A program made the position numbers and the translations under genes. A stretch of 50,428 bases of DNA from Actinomycetales bacterium (GTDB lineage Bacteria; Actinomycetota; Actinomycetes; Actinomycetales; Kineosporiaceae): assembly GCA_012719445.1 (NCBI GenBank), contig JAAYAH010000074.1, forward strand, positions 1 through 50,428. The letters run 5' to 3'. Position 1 is the stretch's first letter. Every line of letters begins with the position of its first letter. Below, one piece after another: positions 1 to 7,698 of the stretch. Under the pieces are notes generated by a model. That model ran no database searches. It saw only the letters and a list, made by a program, of their open reading frames with translations, and was not told the DNA's origin.

Positions 1-1
1 A

Positions 2-3000
2 CCCCGCCCACCCGGCGCGACAACCGGGCCACCACCATCCCCGGACCCCGAAACCCACCCCCCATCAGCATCCCCGATCAAGAAACCACTCGCCCAAACA
101 GCGCTACTCGCGGATCTGGGTCTGAGTGCGGACACCAAGGCACTGCTGGCTCCGGGTACCGCACTCCGGGTCGGTACCGGTCTCACTGCTGACTACGTCA
201 ATGTCGTCAGCAACGACGACCGTGATGTCGTCACCCTTGACCGCCCCATCGTGAATGCTCACGTCGGTCACAACGTCGCGACCCTCGGCGCGGACTTCGC
301 TCTCGTCAAGGTCGGGACCTCGAAGACCCTTCCGGCCGCCTACGCCGCTGGTGACAACCTCTATGTCGGTGCTGGCACACCGGGCTCCTACACGTTCCGG
401 GTCTTCCAGGACCACAACGGAAATGGTGCCTACGAGTCCGACATGGACGACGCCACCCAGGCGTTCTCGCTGACGGTCAAGGACGTCACCGGGGCGACTG
501 CGTCTGAGACCGATGATCTCGACTTCGTGGTTTCCGCACCGACGTCGATTGGTCTGGGCTTCCCGCTGACGACGACCAGCACCCCGAGCCTGACCTTCAC
601 CGACACCCGTGGGGCGAACGGGGCGACGGGTTATGGGAAACTTGGTGAAGCTCTGGCCACGGCCATGCGGTTCACCTACCTCGGTGGCGGTGTTCCCGGA
701 ACCGAGACCCCGTCCTTCAACGGGACCCTGTTCACCTTCACCACCGCTGCGGCGACTACCGCGGGTGCGCTCACCACGCAGCCGAAGCTCGACAAGGACG
801 GTGCTGCCACCTACTACACCCCCACGGCGCAGTTGGCCACGACGACTGTCGTCGACAACGGCGTGACCGGCATGAGCGCTGTTGAGGTCGAGGAAGTCGA
901 GGGTAGCGTCCTGGCCGGTGTGGGAACCGCAACAATCAAGCCCGCGACCGCGTCGACGACCTACTCCGTGACGGTCACCGACGCAGGGACGAAGACCGAC
1001 GACACCGTCTACTTCACCCTTGTTCCGGGCACCAACACCCCGGTGCTGACCGGTGACGGGACGTTCATCAGCGACACCTCGGGCACAAAGGTGTACTCGG
1101 TGACCGCGGACGCTGACGGCGTAGCCGAGATCACCGTGACCAGCAGCGTGACCACGAACGGCACCACGTTCACGGTCGACGCCATGTCCAACAACAAGAA
1201 CGTCGATCTCGTGACCTCGACGTACACGACCCCGTCGGCAAAAACCTTCGCGCTGACCACGGATGAGGCATCGCTGTACCCGACCGTGGGTACCGAGAGC
1301 ATCGCCTTGGCCGGAACTCTGAAGGACCAGTACGGGAGTGCCTTCCAGCCAGCGCCGTCGGCCGACCAGCAGGTGACCGTCACCGCCGACACCGCCCGGG
1401 ATGACTGCGACTACGACGCGGGTGGTACGGACACCTACGCCACCCTGACCGCGGGGGCGTTCAGCAGCACCTACACCGCAGCAGCCGGGGCGGCCGCCGG
1501 TAAGTGCGACGTGATCCGGTTCGCCTACGCCGGGGCGACCTCGTACGACGTGGTCCTTCGCTGGACCTCCTCGGAGGCGGCAGCCGCGATCACCATCGCC
1601 AAGCCGAACGACAATGCGATCGGGGTCAACCTGTCCGACTCGCAGGACGCTCCCGGAGCAGCAACAGCCATTGCGGTCGGTCAGGCAGCGGGGGGTGCCA
1701 CGGACTTCGGCGACTCCGACGGTCAGATCAGCGCCACGGTCAAGGACGCCACGGGCAACGCCCTGGCCTACAAGCCGGTGACCATCACCGGGAGCGAGGG
1801 CGTGTACTTCTCCACCGCTGCGGCCGGTACCGACCTGGAGACCACCATCGAGAAGGTGTCCACGGATGCCGGAGTGGTCACCGGTGTCTATGCCTTCTTC
1901 ACCAAGTCGGGTACGGCGACGGTGACCTTCACCTCGGGTGCCGCCAGCGCTACCGCCACCATGACCACGGACGTCTCCGACGACGCCTATGTGGTCACGG
2001 TCGACGACGTGACAGCCGATCCGGGCTCGACGGTGATCGTGACCGGTACGGTCGCGGACGCGTTCGGCAATGTGGTTCAGAACTCGACGGTGAACCTCAG
2101 CCTGGGCGCCTCCACGCTGGGCACCCTCGGGGACAGCGCGCCCGCGACAAACAGCGAGGGCGTGTTCAGCACCACCTTCCTCGCCGGATCGAACCAGAAC
2201 GGCGAGGCCACCCTCACCGCAACGCTCAACGGCCAGACCCAGAACAAGACCGCCGACGCGGTGTGGCTGGCCACGGGTAAGTTGACGATCGCTGACGGTG
2301 ACTACCAGGACACCGCCACGGTGACGGTTTCCCCCGAGGAGCTCACCATCGTGGCTCCGGCGACCCGCAGCGGCGCCGGGACGGTCACCCTCACCGGTAC
2401 CGCCAAGCCCAGCACCTCGGTCAAGATCTACGCCCAGGCAACCGGAACCTCCGACGCCTACGGCCTGGTCAAGACCGTGACCTCGGACGCCGAGGGTGCC
2501 TGGACGGCCAGTGTGATCATCAGCAAGTCGATGACCTTCATCGCTGAGACGACCACCGCCACCAGCGACGAGGCCGCGACCGAGATCATCACCATGGAGG
2601 CGATCCCGCAGCGGACCAACTCCGGTGCCACCACGCTCTCCGGTGTGGCGGTGCCCGGTTCGACGGTGACCATCCGCAAGAAGGTGTACGGCACCTCCAC
2701 CTGGTCCACGGTGGGTACCGTGACCGCGGACGAGACCACCGGTGCCTACTCCAAGGCCGTGTGGGTCGCGAAGTACACCAGCTATGCAGCCAAGACCACG
2801 GTCGCCACGAGCCCGATCCGGGCGGCCAAGGTCAAGGCGGTCGTGGTGTGGTCCGGTGACAAGGCCAAGGGCGGCGGCAAGTACCTGCTCCGCGCCGACG
2901 GTGCACCGAACCTGGCCGGCACGCTGACCTTCTACCAGAAGAGCGGCAGCACCTGGGTGAAGATCAAGGACGTGGCCACCGGCACGTACGGCACCGGGTC

Positions 3001-3106
3001 CTACACCTGGAGCACGACGAAGGGCGCCAAGACCGTCAAGGTCACGTTCGTGGCGCCCGGGCTGGTGAAGTCCGCCGCCGTCACGAAGAGCATCACGGTC
3101 ACCTGA
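2..3106 (+). CDS. Large secreted Ig-like surface protein, 5' end missing
   Basis: The frame is open from base 2, so this is the 3' part of a longer gene; about 1034 codons are visible. A GTG at 251 is an internal codon, because convincing protein sequence (ALLADLGLSADTKALLAPGT) is encoded before it. Composition is Thr/Ala/Val/Gly/Asp-rich and nearly free of Lys/Arg clusters until the end, typical of extracellular beta-sandwich proteins. Two Ig-like or invasin-like units are suggested around nt 1700-1970 (ATVKDATGNALAYKPVTITG) and 1990-2270 (TGTVADAFGNVVQNSTVNL). The C-terminal quarter (nt 2340-3100) is a series of shorter beta repeats ending ITVT, with more Lys and Trp. No sortase motif or C-terminal membrane anchor is seen, so attachment is unknown. 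The first ~70 nt give a Pro-rich stretch that may not be genuine coding sequence. Likely an S-layer-like or adhesin-type protein; the role is inference. Confidence 0.8.
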   Translation, partial: PRPPGATTGPPPSPDPETHPPSASPIKKPLAQTALLADLGLSADTKALLAPGTALRVGTGLTADYVNVVSNDDRDVVTLDRPIVNAHVGHNVATLGADFALVKVGTSKTLPAAYAAGDNLYVGAGTPGSYTFRVFQDHNGNGAYESDMDDATQAFSLTVKDVTGATASETDDLDFVVSAPTSIGLGFPLTTTSTPSLTFTDTRGANGATGYGKLGEALATAMRFTYLGGGVPGTETPSFNGTLFTFTTAAATTAGALTTQPKLDKDGAATYYTPTAQLATTTVVDNGVTGMSAVEVEEVEGSVLAGVGTATIKPATASTTYSVTVTDAGTKTDDTVYFTLVPGTNTPVLTGDGTFISDTSGTKVYSVTADADGVAEITVTSSVTTNGTTFTVDAMSNNKNVDLVTSTYTTPSAKTFALTTDEASLYPTVGTESIALAGTLKDQYGSAFQPAPSADQQVTVTADTARDDCDYDAGGTDTYATLTAGAFSSTYTAAAGAAAGKCDVIRFAYAGATSYDVVLRWTSSEAAAAITIAKPNDNAIGVNLSDSQDAPGAATAIAVGQAAGGATDFGDSDGQISATVKDATGNALAYKPVTITGSEGVYFSTAAAGTDLETTIEKVSTDAGVVTGVYAFFTKSGTATVTFTSGAASATATMTTDVSDDAYVVTVDDVTADPGSTVIVTGTVADAFGNVVQNSTVNLSLGASTLGTLGDSAPATNSEGVFSTTFLAGSNQNGEATLTATLNGQTQNKTADAVWLATGKLTIADGDYQDTATVTVSPEELTIVAPATRSGAGTVTLTGTAKPSTSVKIYAQATGTSDAYGLVKTVTSDAEGAWTASVIISKSMTFIAETTTATSDEAATEIITMEAIPQRTNSGATTLSGVAVPGSTVTIRKKVYGTSTWSTVGTVTADETTGAYSKAVWVAKYTSYAAKTTVATSPIRAAKVKAVVVWSGDKAKGGGKYLLRADGAPNLAGTLTFYQKSGSTWVKIKDVATGTYGTGSYTWSTTKGAKTVKVTFVAPGLVKSAAVTKSITVT

Positions 3107-3133
3107 CCTGAGCTCTGCACCACCCGCACCACG

Positions 3134-3169
3134 GGAGCCGGGGCGGTCCTCACGGGCCGTCCCGGCTCC
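3134..3169 (+). terminator. Hairpin terminator after the surface protein
   Basis: Arms GGAGCCGGGGCGG (3134-3146) and CCGTCCCGGCTCC (3157-3169) pair over 13 bp with one G-T wobble around a 10-nt loop. The hairpin lies 28 nt after the stop codon of the large surface protein. There is no long U-tract, as is common in high-GC actinobacteria. Confidence 0.65.
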
Positions 3170-3241
3170 TTCACGTCCCGGCGATGCTCCCGCGATGTCT
3201 CCCGAGCTGTTGCCCGGTTCGTCCCCTCCCTACCGGGGAGG

Positions 3242-4807
3242 GTGTCACGGCAGAATCACGGGATGGTCGATCCACAGCGCGGTGATGCTGCCGATCCCGG
3301 TCGCGTCCGGCGCGACCGCGCGGTCGGCCCCGGCCCTCGCCGACGCGGTGGGAGGCCGAACGGCGGCCCCGGCGCGCTGCCCCGTGCGTCCCTCGGCCTG
3401 CGCCTGCTGACCCTGATCAGCGTCGTCATCGCGGCGGCCAGCGGCCTGGTCGCCGCCCGGATCGCCGTCGCCGGGCTGACCACCCCCGGCCCGAGGGTCG
3501 TCGCGCAGCAGCTCGCCTTCCTCGACGGCGCGCTGCGGGACGGCGCGGCCGAGCGGATGCAGCGGGACTACCCCGAGGGCTTCCTGCTCACCCACGCCCT
3601 CGTCGGCCTGGCCCGGGCCGAGGGCGCGCTGCCGGGGGACCGGGACGCCGCCGCGGACGTCGAGCGGGCGTTGAAGGCCATCGACTCCCCGGCCGGCCGG
3701 GCACCGTTCCCGCCCAAGGCGTCCCCGCCGTACGGGGCCTTCTGGTCCGGCTGGTCGCTGCTCGTCGCGACCGAGCACGCCCGGATCACCCAGTGGGTCG
3801 AGGACCTCGACGACGTGCGGAAGCGCGCGGTCGCCGTCCGGGACGCCCTGCGCGACAGCGGCAGCGGGTTCCTGGAGTCCTACCCGGGGCAGCGGTGGCC
3901 CTGCGACACCGTGCTCGCCCTCGCCGCCCTCGCCCGCGCGGACCGGCTGGTCGACGTGCCCGACGCGGAGCCGGTGATCCGCGGCTGGACGCAGCGCACC
4001 CGCGCCGTCCGGGATTCGGAGACCGGGCTGCTGCCGCACCTGCTCGTCGGCGGGGACCCCAAGAAGCCCCGACCGGACGGTGAGCAGGTCGCCGAAGGGC
4101 CGCGGGCGACGTCCCAGTCGATGATCCTGACCTTCGAGCCGGACTACGACCCCGACCAGGCAGAAGCCGACTACACCGCGTTCGTCTCCACGTTCGTCAC
4201 CCGGCGGGCGGGGCTGGTCGGCGTGCTGGAGTACCCGCGGGACCGGCCGGGGACCGGGGACGTCGACTCCGGGCCGCTCGTCCTCGGGGTCTCGGCCAGC
4301 TCCTCGGTGGTGACCCTCGCCGCCGCCCGGCGCAACGGCGACCGCCGCCTGGCCAGGACCCTGGAGGGGGAGGCGGAGTTACTCGGGATGCCGGTGACCT
4401 GGCGGGGCGGGCGACGGTACGCCGCGGGGCTCATCCCGGTCGGGGACGCCTTCCTCGCCTGGGCGAGATCCCGTCCCTTCGGCGAGAGCAGGTCCCTCCC
4501 GCAGTCGCCGTCGGTCACTCCCGCCCCGGCGACCCCGTCCCCGGGAGCCGCCACGCCCACCTCGTCCGCGCGGACCACACCGCAGGCCTCCGGCTCGTCG
4601 TCCCTGACGGCGGCCCCGACAGCCGGGGCCGGGCCGGGCTCGCCGACAGGCCCGGACACCCCGGGATGGCTCTGGTGGGCGTGGTTCGCCCTCTTCCTCG
4701 TCCCGGTCGCCCCCGCCGTGGTGCTGGTGGCCCGGGTGATGGGCTTCACCACCCCCACCCCTGCGGACCTCGCCCCGTCGCCTGCTGACTTCGCTCCATC
4801 ACCCTGA
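3242..4807 (+). CDS. Membrane-anchored protein of unknown function
   Basis: A 521-aa protein. A basic N-terminal stretch precedes one TM helix (about residues 53-77, LTLISVVIAAASGLVAARIA). A large extracytoplasmic region (about 80-415) follows with helical, Trp-containing segments such as AFWSGWSLLVATEHARI and ESYPGQRWPCDTVLALAALA. These recall alpha/alpha-toroid enzymes, but I see no defined catalytic motif. A Pro/Ser/Thr/Ala-rich linker leads to a second TM helix near residues 478-500 (WWAWFALFLVPVAPAVVLV). The start is uncertain: GTG 3242 sits directly on a GGGGAGGG run, and ATG 3263 is the alternative. It ends 27 nt before the convergent OmpA-like gene. No function is assigned. Confidence 0.72.
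   Translation: MSRQNHGMVDPQRGDAADPGRVRRDRAVGPGPRRRGGRPNGGPGALPRASLGLRLLTLISVVIAAASGLVAARIAVAGLTTPGPRVVAQQLAFLDGALRDGAAERMQRDYPEGFLLTHALVGLARAEGALPGDRDAAADVERALKAIDSPAGRAPFPPKASPPYGAFWSGWSLLVATEHARITQWVEDLDDVRKRAVAVRDALRDSGSGFLESYPGQRWPCDTVLALAALARADRLVDVPDAEPVIRGWTQRTRAVRDSETGLLPHLLVGGDPKKPRPDGEQVAEGPRATSQSMILTFEPDYDPDQAEADYTAFVSTFVTRRAGLVGVLEYPRDRPGTGDVDSGPLVLGVSASSSVVTLAAARRNGDRRLARTLEGEAELLGMPVTWRGGRRYAAGLIPVGDAFLAWARSRPFGESRSLPQSPSVTPAPATPSPGAATPTSSARTTPQASGSSSLTAAPTAGAGPGSPTGPDTPGWLWWAWFALFLVPVAPAVVLVARVMGFTTPTPADLAPSPADFAPSP
4600..4674 (+). repeat. Dispersed repeat copy 1, hairpin-forming
   Basis: About 71 bp matching 6804-6874; the core 4611-4670 differs from 6815-6874 at two positions. 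The core contains the inverted repeat GGCCCCG-ACAGC-CGGGGCC and a second small CCCGG/CCGGG arm pair. This copy lies inside the linker coding region of the 3242-4807 gene; the other copy is intergenic. Confidence 0.75.
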
Positions 4808-4833
4808 CCAACCCAGCGCCGACCGATGGCGGG

Positions 4834-5925
4834 CTACCCGGCGGAGACGGGCACCATGAGGACGCCGAACGCCGGCACGTAGAGCTCGAGCCGCTGGGAG
4901 CTGTCCTTCGGTGCGGGCAGGAGCATCCACGCCAGCCGGGACTCGTCGCGCTCAAGCCAGGACCTGGTCCCGCCGCCGATCAGCGTCCCCTCACCGTTGA
5001 TCACCGGGAGCAGGCGATGCCCCGCGGCCCGGTCGTAGCCGGCCACGGCCATGTCGGAGCTGGTCGTCCGGCCGGTGAACAGCGCGTTCAGCTCGCTGAA
5101 GGACGAGTCCGGGCCGGCGACGACGCGGACCCGCATCTCCAGGGCGACCACCGGCCCCAGGCTCTCGGCCCGGGTGACGTCCAGCCGCAACGTCCACCGG
5201 GTGCGCTCGGATCCGATCGTCACGGTGCGCTGCGTCGAGGCGAGCGAGCCCTCCGGGGCACCGGCGGCGGGTGCCGCGGGCGCCGGCTCCTGGGCCGGGA
5301 CGGCGATCTTCGCGGTGTCGGTCTCCCGCGGCTGTCCCTTGCCGGAGAAGACGATGCTGACCCGCCGGTTGCGGGCGCGTGCCCGGTCGTCGGTGCCCCG
5401 GACCAGGGGGCGCGACTCCCCGACGCCCCGCGCGGTGAGGGTGATGCCGGTGTTGTCGAGCTGCGGGGTGAGCCGCTCGGCCACCGCCGTCGCGCGGTCC
5501 TTCGACAGGGTGAGGTTGGCGGCGGTGCTGCCCACGTCGTCGGTGTGCCCGACGACCGTGGCCGGGCCGGCGACCCCCGCCGTCCGCATCCGTTCGGCGA
5601 GGTCGCCGAGGGCCTTCTCGGCCGCGGTGTCCAGGGTCGCGCTGCCGGTCTCGAACAGCACGTCGGTGGAGACGGAGAAGCTGGGTCCCGCGCCCGCCTC
5701 GACGTTCTCCTCGACCAGCACCAGCGGCTCGCGGACCAGTTGGATGGACCCGGGCTTGCCGCCGATGCTCAGTGTCTTCCCGGGTACGGCGCCCGCCCCG
5801 GGCTCGGGCCAGGTGGACGGACTGGTGCTCGGGACCGCCGCCCCGGCGCCCGTCGGCAGGAGCGTCAGCCCGACGCACCCGAGCGCCGCGACGCAGGCCG
5901 CGGTGACCCTGCGCTGTCGCTTCAT
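4834..5925 (-). CDS. OmpA-domain secreted protein
   Basis: A 363-aa protein starting at ATG 5925, chosen because it overlaps the stop of the upstream lipoprotein gene as ATGA and is followed by a clear signal peptide (MKRQRRVTAACVAALGCVGL, cleavage after about residue 29). The OmpA C-terminal peptidoglycan-binding domain covers about residues 83-193. It has the initial FSVSTDVLFETGSATL strand, GHTDDVGS with N and LS..RA downstream, ARGVGESRPL, and the ARNRRV end. Residues 200-363 form a second, unrecognised beta-rich domain. In a monoderm this fold would tether the protein to peptidoglycan. Longer in-frame starts extend into the neighbour's coding sequence and are rejected. Confidence 0.85.
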   Translation of the reverse strand: MKRQRRVTAACVAALGCVGLTLLPTGAGAAVPSTSPSTWPEPGAGAVPGKTLSIGGKPGSIQLVREPLVLVEENVEAGAGPSFSVSTDVLFETGSATLDTAAEKALGDLAERMRTAGVAGPATVVGHTDDVGSTAANLTLSKDRATAVAERLTPQLDNTGITLTARGVGESRPLVRGTDDRARARNRRVSIVFSGKGQPRETDTAKIAVPAQEPAPAAPAAGAPEGSLASTQRTVTIGSERTRWTLRLDVTRAESLGPVVALEMRVRVVAGPDSSFSELNALFTGRTTSSDMAVAGYDRAAGHRLLPVINGEGTLIGGGTRSWLERDESRLAWMLLPAPKDSSQRLELYVPAFGVLMVPVSAG

Positions 5926-6602
5926 GAGACCGGAACCCCCGCGACCGGGCCGAGACCGGGGAAGGCGATGGTGAGCTCCTTCACGCCGTCGGGCGGTGCC
6001 GGGTAGTCGGCGAACACGACCGTGCTCTCGTCGAGCTCGAACGACCCGAGGTCGCGGGAGCACACGCACTCGTCGTCCGACGTGGTCAGCGGGCGGTACT
6101 CGCGCAGGTTCACGGTGTCGAGCAGGACGACGCCGTCGACCTCGGAGCCGCTGCCGAAGAACGAGCTGGACAGCGACGAGGTGCTGCCCTTGCTGCGCGG
6201 GGTGACCGCGAACTCCAGCCGGAGCACCTTGTCCCGGCGGGCCAGCCGGAGGACGTCGACGGTCACCTCGAGGCCATTCACGGGCCGGACGATCGTGGCC
6301 TTCGCGTCCTTGACCGAGCCGTCGTCGGCGAGCTCGACGACCGGGACGCTGGTGCCGCTGCCGCCCCCGTCGTCGTCACCGAAGAGGCCGCAGCCGCCGA
6401 GCGTTCCCGCCGCCAGCACCACGGTGACCAGTACCACCCCGGAGCGCACCGCCGCGGGCGCCCTGCGGCGTCCCTCCCGGTGCTGACGGTGCTCGTCCCG
6501 GTTCCGGTGGTGATCCTCCCCGTGCTGACGGAGTCCTTCTCGGACTCGGGCAGCCCACATCGGCAGGCGCATGGCAGTCACTTCCCACCCCTCGTCGGTC
6601 AC
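5922..6602 (-). CDS. Lipoprotein of unknown function
   Basis: A 226-aa protein. The signal sequence sits far from the N-terminus: a His/Arg-rich cytoplasmic leader precedes GVVLVTVVLAAGTLGGC, with the lipobox LGGC and lipidated Cys at about residue 71. A Gly/Asp linker and a beta-rich domain follow. Starts at GTG 6602 and ATG 6572 are both possible; ATG 6572 has a GGTGGGAAG element upstream. The stop overlaps the OmpA-domain gene start by 4 nt (ATGA), so the two are translationally coupled and probably act together at the cell surface. The function of the mature domain is not recognised. Confidence 0.75.
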   Translation of the reverse strand: MTDEGWEVTAMRLPMWAARVREGLRQHGEDHHRNRDEHRQHREGRRRAPAAVRSGVVLVTVVLAAGTLGGCGLFGDDDGGGSGTSVPVVELADDGSVKDAKATIVRPVNGLEVTVDVLRLARRDKVLRLEFAVTPRSKGSTSSLSSSFFGSGSEVDGVVLLDTVNLREYRPLTTSDDECVCSRDLGSFELDESTVVFADYPAPPDGVKELTIAFPGLGPVAGVPVS

Positions 6603-6939
6603 GTGTGTGGTGCGCCTCCCATCCCCCCGGGCAGGCGTCGGCAGTCGACAGCCTGAGGACGGCGACCGCTCGGGATCCTAACGGCTGTTTCCCCCCCACG
6701 GGTACGTTCCGTGAGACCGGATCGACCGACGGCGGTCGCCGGACCCCGATGGTCACTCCTGGTGACGTCGACCCTCGTCGTGAGGGACGCCCGCCTGCTC
6801 CGTGTTCCCGACGCCGGCCCCGACAGCCGGGGCCGGGCCGGGCTCGCCGACAGGCCCGAGCACCCCGGGATGGCCGGTACGGCCGACCACCGAGAATGTG
6901 ATCATCGCTCGGGGGAACCTGCACGACTACCATCGAAGG
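6603..6939. other. Divergent intergenic region
   Basis: This separates the minus-strand lipoprotein operon from the plus-strand DUF433/DUF5615 pair. It holds the second copy of the dispersed repeat (6804-6874) and a leaderless-type promoter candidate at its right end. No gene is supported here. Confidence 0.6.
6804..6874 (+). repeat. Dispersed repeat copy 2, hairpin-forming
   Basis: Matches 4600-4670 at about 66 of 71 positions, with only two differences in 6815-6874. It contains GGCCCCG-ACAGC-CGGGGCC (6816-6834). This copy is intergenic, about 65 nt before the DUF433 gene. Confidence 0.75.
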
Positions 6940-6940
6940 G
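6928..6940 (+). promoter_or_regulatory. Candidate -10 element for leaderless DUF433 transcript
   Basis: TACCAT (6928-6933, TAnnnT type) ends six nt before the GTG start at 6940, and there is no Shine-Dalgarno sequence at proper spacing. This matches the actinobacterial leaderless pattern. No good -35 element is seen. Confidence 0.4.
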
Positions 6941-7170
6941 TGACCTTCACCCGGATCACCATCGACCCCGAGATCATGGGCGGTGTGCCCTGTATCCGGG
7001 GCATGCGCATGCCCGTCGCCACCGTCGTTGCGGCCGTCGCCGATGGCATGACTGTTCCGGAGATCCTGACCGAGCACCCCGACCTGACCGCCGAGGACGT
7101 CGCCGAGGCCCTCCGATTCGCTGCCGCCGCGGTTCGGGAGAGGGAACTGCCGCTGAGGCACACGGCGTGA
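6940..7170 (+). CDS. DUF433 antitoxin-like protein
   Basis: A 76-aa protein beginning VTFTRITIDPEIMGGVPCIRG, the characteristic start of the DUF433 family, followed by the small helical DNA-binding-like segment (TVPEILTEHPDLTAEDVAEAL). GTG 6940 was chosen because the family homology starts there; an upstream in-frame extension covers the dispersed repeat and is not protein-like. The stop overlaps the next gene start (GTGA). DUF433 proteins are usually paired with DUF5615 PIN-like proteins, as here, and are taken to be the antitoxin and autoregulator; that role is inferred. Confidence 0.88.
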   Translation: MTFTRITIDPEIMGGVPCIRGMRMPVATVVAAVADGMTVPEILTEHPDLTAEDVAEALRFAAAAVRERELPLRHTA

Positions 7171-7541
7171 AGTTCCTCATCGACAACAACCTCTCGCCTG
7201 TGGTCGCGAACCTCCTCAACCAGGCCGGACACGACGCGGTCCACCTACGCGACTACGGCATGACCGCAGCGCCCGATCCGGACGTGATGGACCGAGCTGC
7301 GACCGAGGAGCGCGTCCTCGTCTCTGCCGACACCGACTTCGGTGCGCTGCTCGCCCAGCAAGGAGCGGACCGGCCATCGCTCGTGCTCGTCCGACGCCTG
7401 TCCGGACGGCGAGCGACCGAACAGGCCGCGATCATCCTGGCCAACCTCGACACCGTCATTGACGACCTCGACGCCGGAGCCGTCGTCGTCCTCGCCGAAG
7501 ACGTTCTGCGCATCAGACGCCTCCCCCTCCTCCCGCGCTGA
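7167..7541 (+). CDS. DUF5615 PIN-like protein, candidate toxin
   Basis: A 124-aa protein. The N-terminus KFLIDNNLSPVVANLLNQAG carries the first conserved acidic residue of PIN-like (Mut7-C/DUF5615) proteins. LVSADTDFGALLA carries the second acidic cluster, and PSLVLVRRL is the third family strand. GTG 7167 overlaps the DUF433 stop by 4 nt, indicating coupled translation. By family it is a likely RNase-fold partner of a type II toxin-antitoxin-like module. Activity is inference, since DUF5615 proteins are poorly characterised. Confidence 0.87.
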   Translation: MKFLIDNNLSPVVANLLNQAGHDAVHLRDYGMTAAPDPDVMDRAATEERVLVSADTDFGALLAQQGADRPSLVLVRRLSGRRATEQAAIILANLDTVIDDLDAGAVVVLAEDVLRIRRLPLLPR

Positions 7542-7587
7542 GCATCACCATGCCCTGGCCGGGGCCGTCAGCGGGTGCCGCCCCTGC

Positions 7588-7628
7588 CACTGGTGGCACA
7601 TCACTGGTGGCACATCGTTGGTGGCAGA
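7588..7628. repeat. Tandem 14-bp repeat with palindromic core
   Basis: CACTGGTGGCACAT occurs twice in tandem (7588-7601, 7602-7615), followed by a diverged partial copy. The first copy lies in the palindrome TGCCAC-TG-GTGGCA (7585-7598). It is between convergent genes, so a terminator or a protein-binding array is equally possible. Confidence 0.55.
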
Positions 7629-7698
7629 GCGAGCTCACAACGCGGGAACAACCCCCATCGGCCACCGGTCGGCGGCCCGGGCGACCGCGAAGGTGGCC

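Noticed and set aside
1-70. Unusual Pro-rich start of the window, possible separate feature
   Set aside because: It stays in frame with the surface protein and is too short to judge; it may be a sequence-end artefact.
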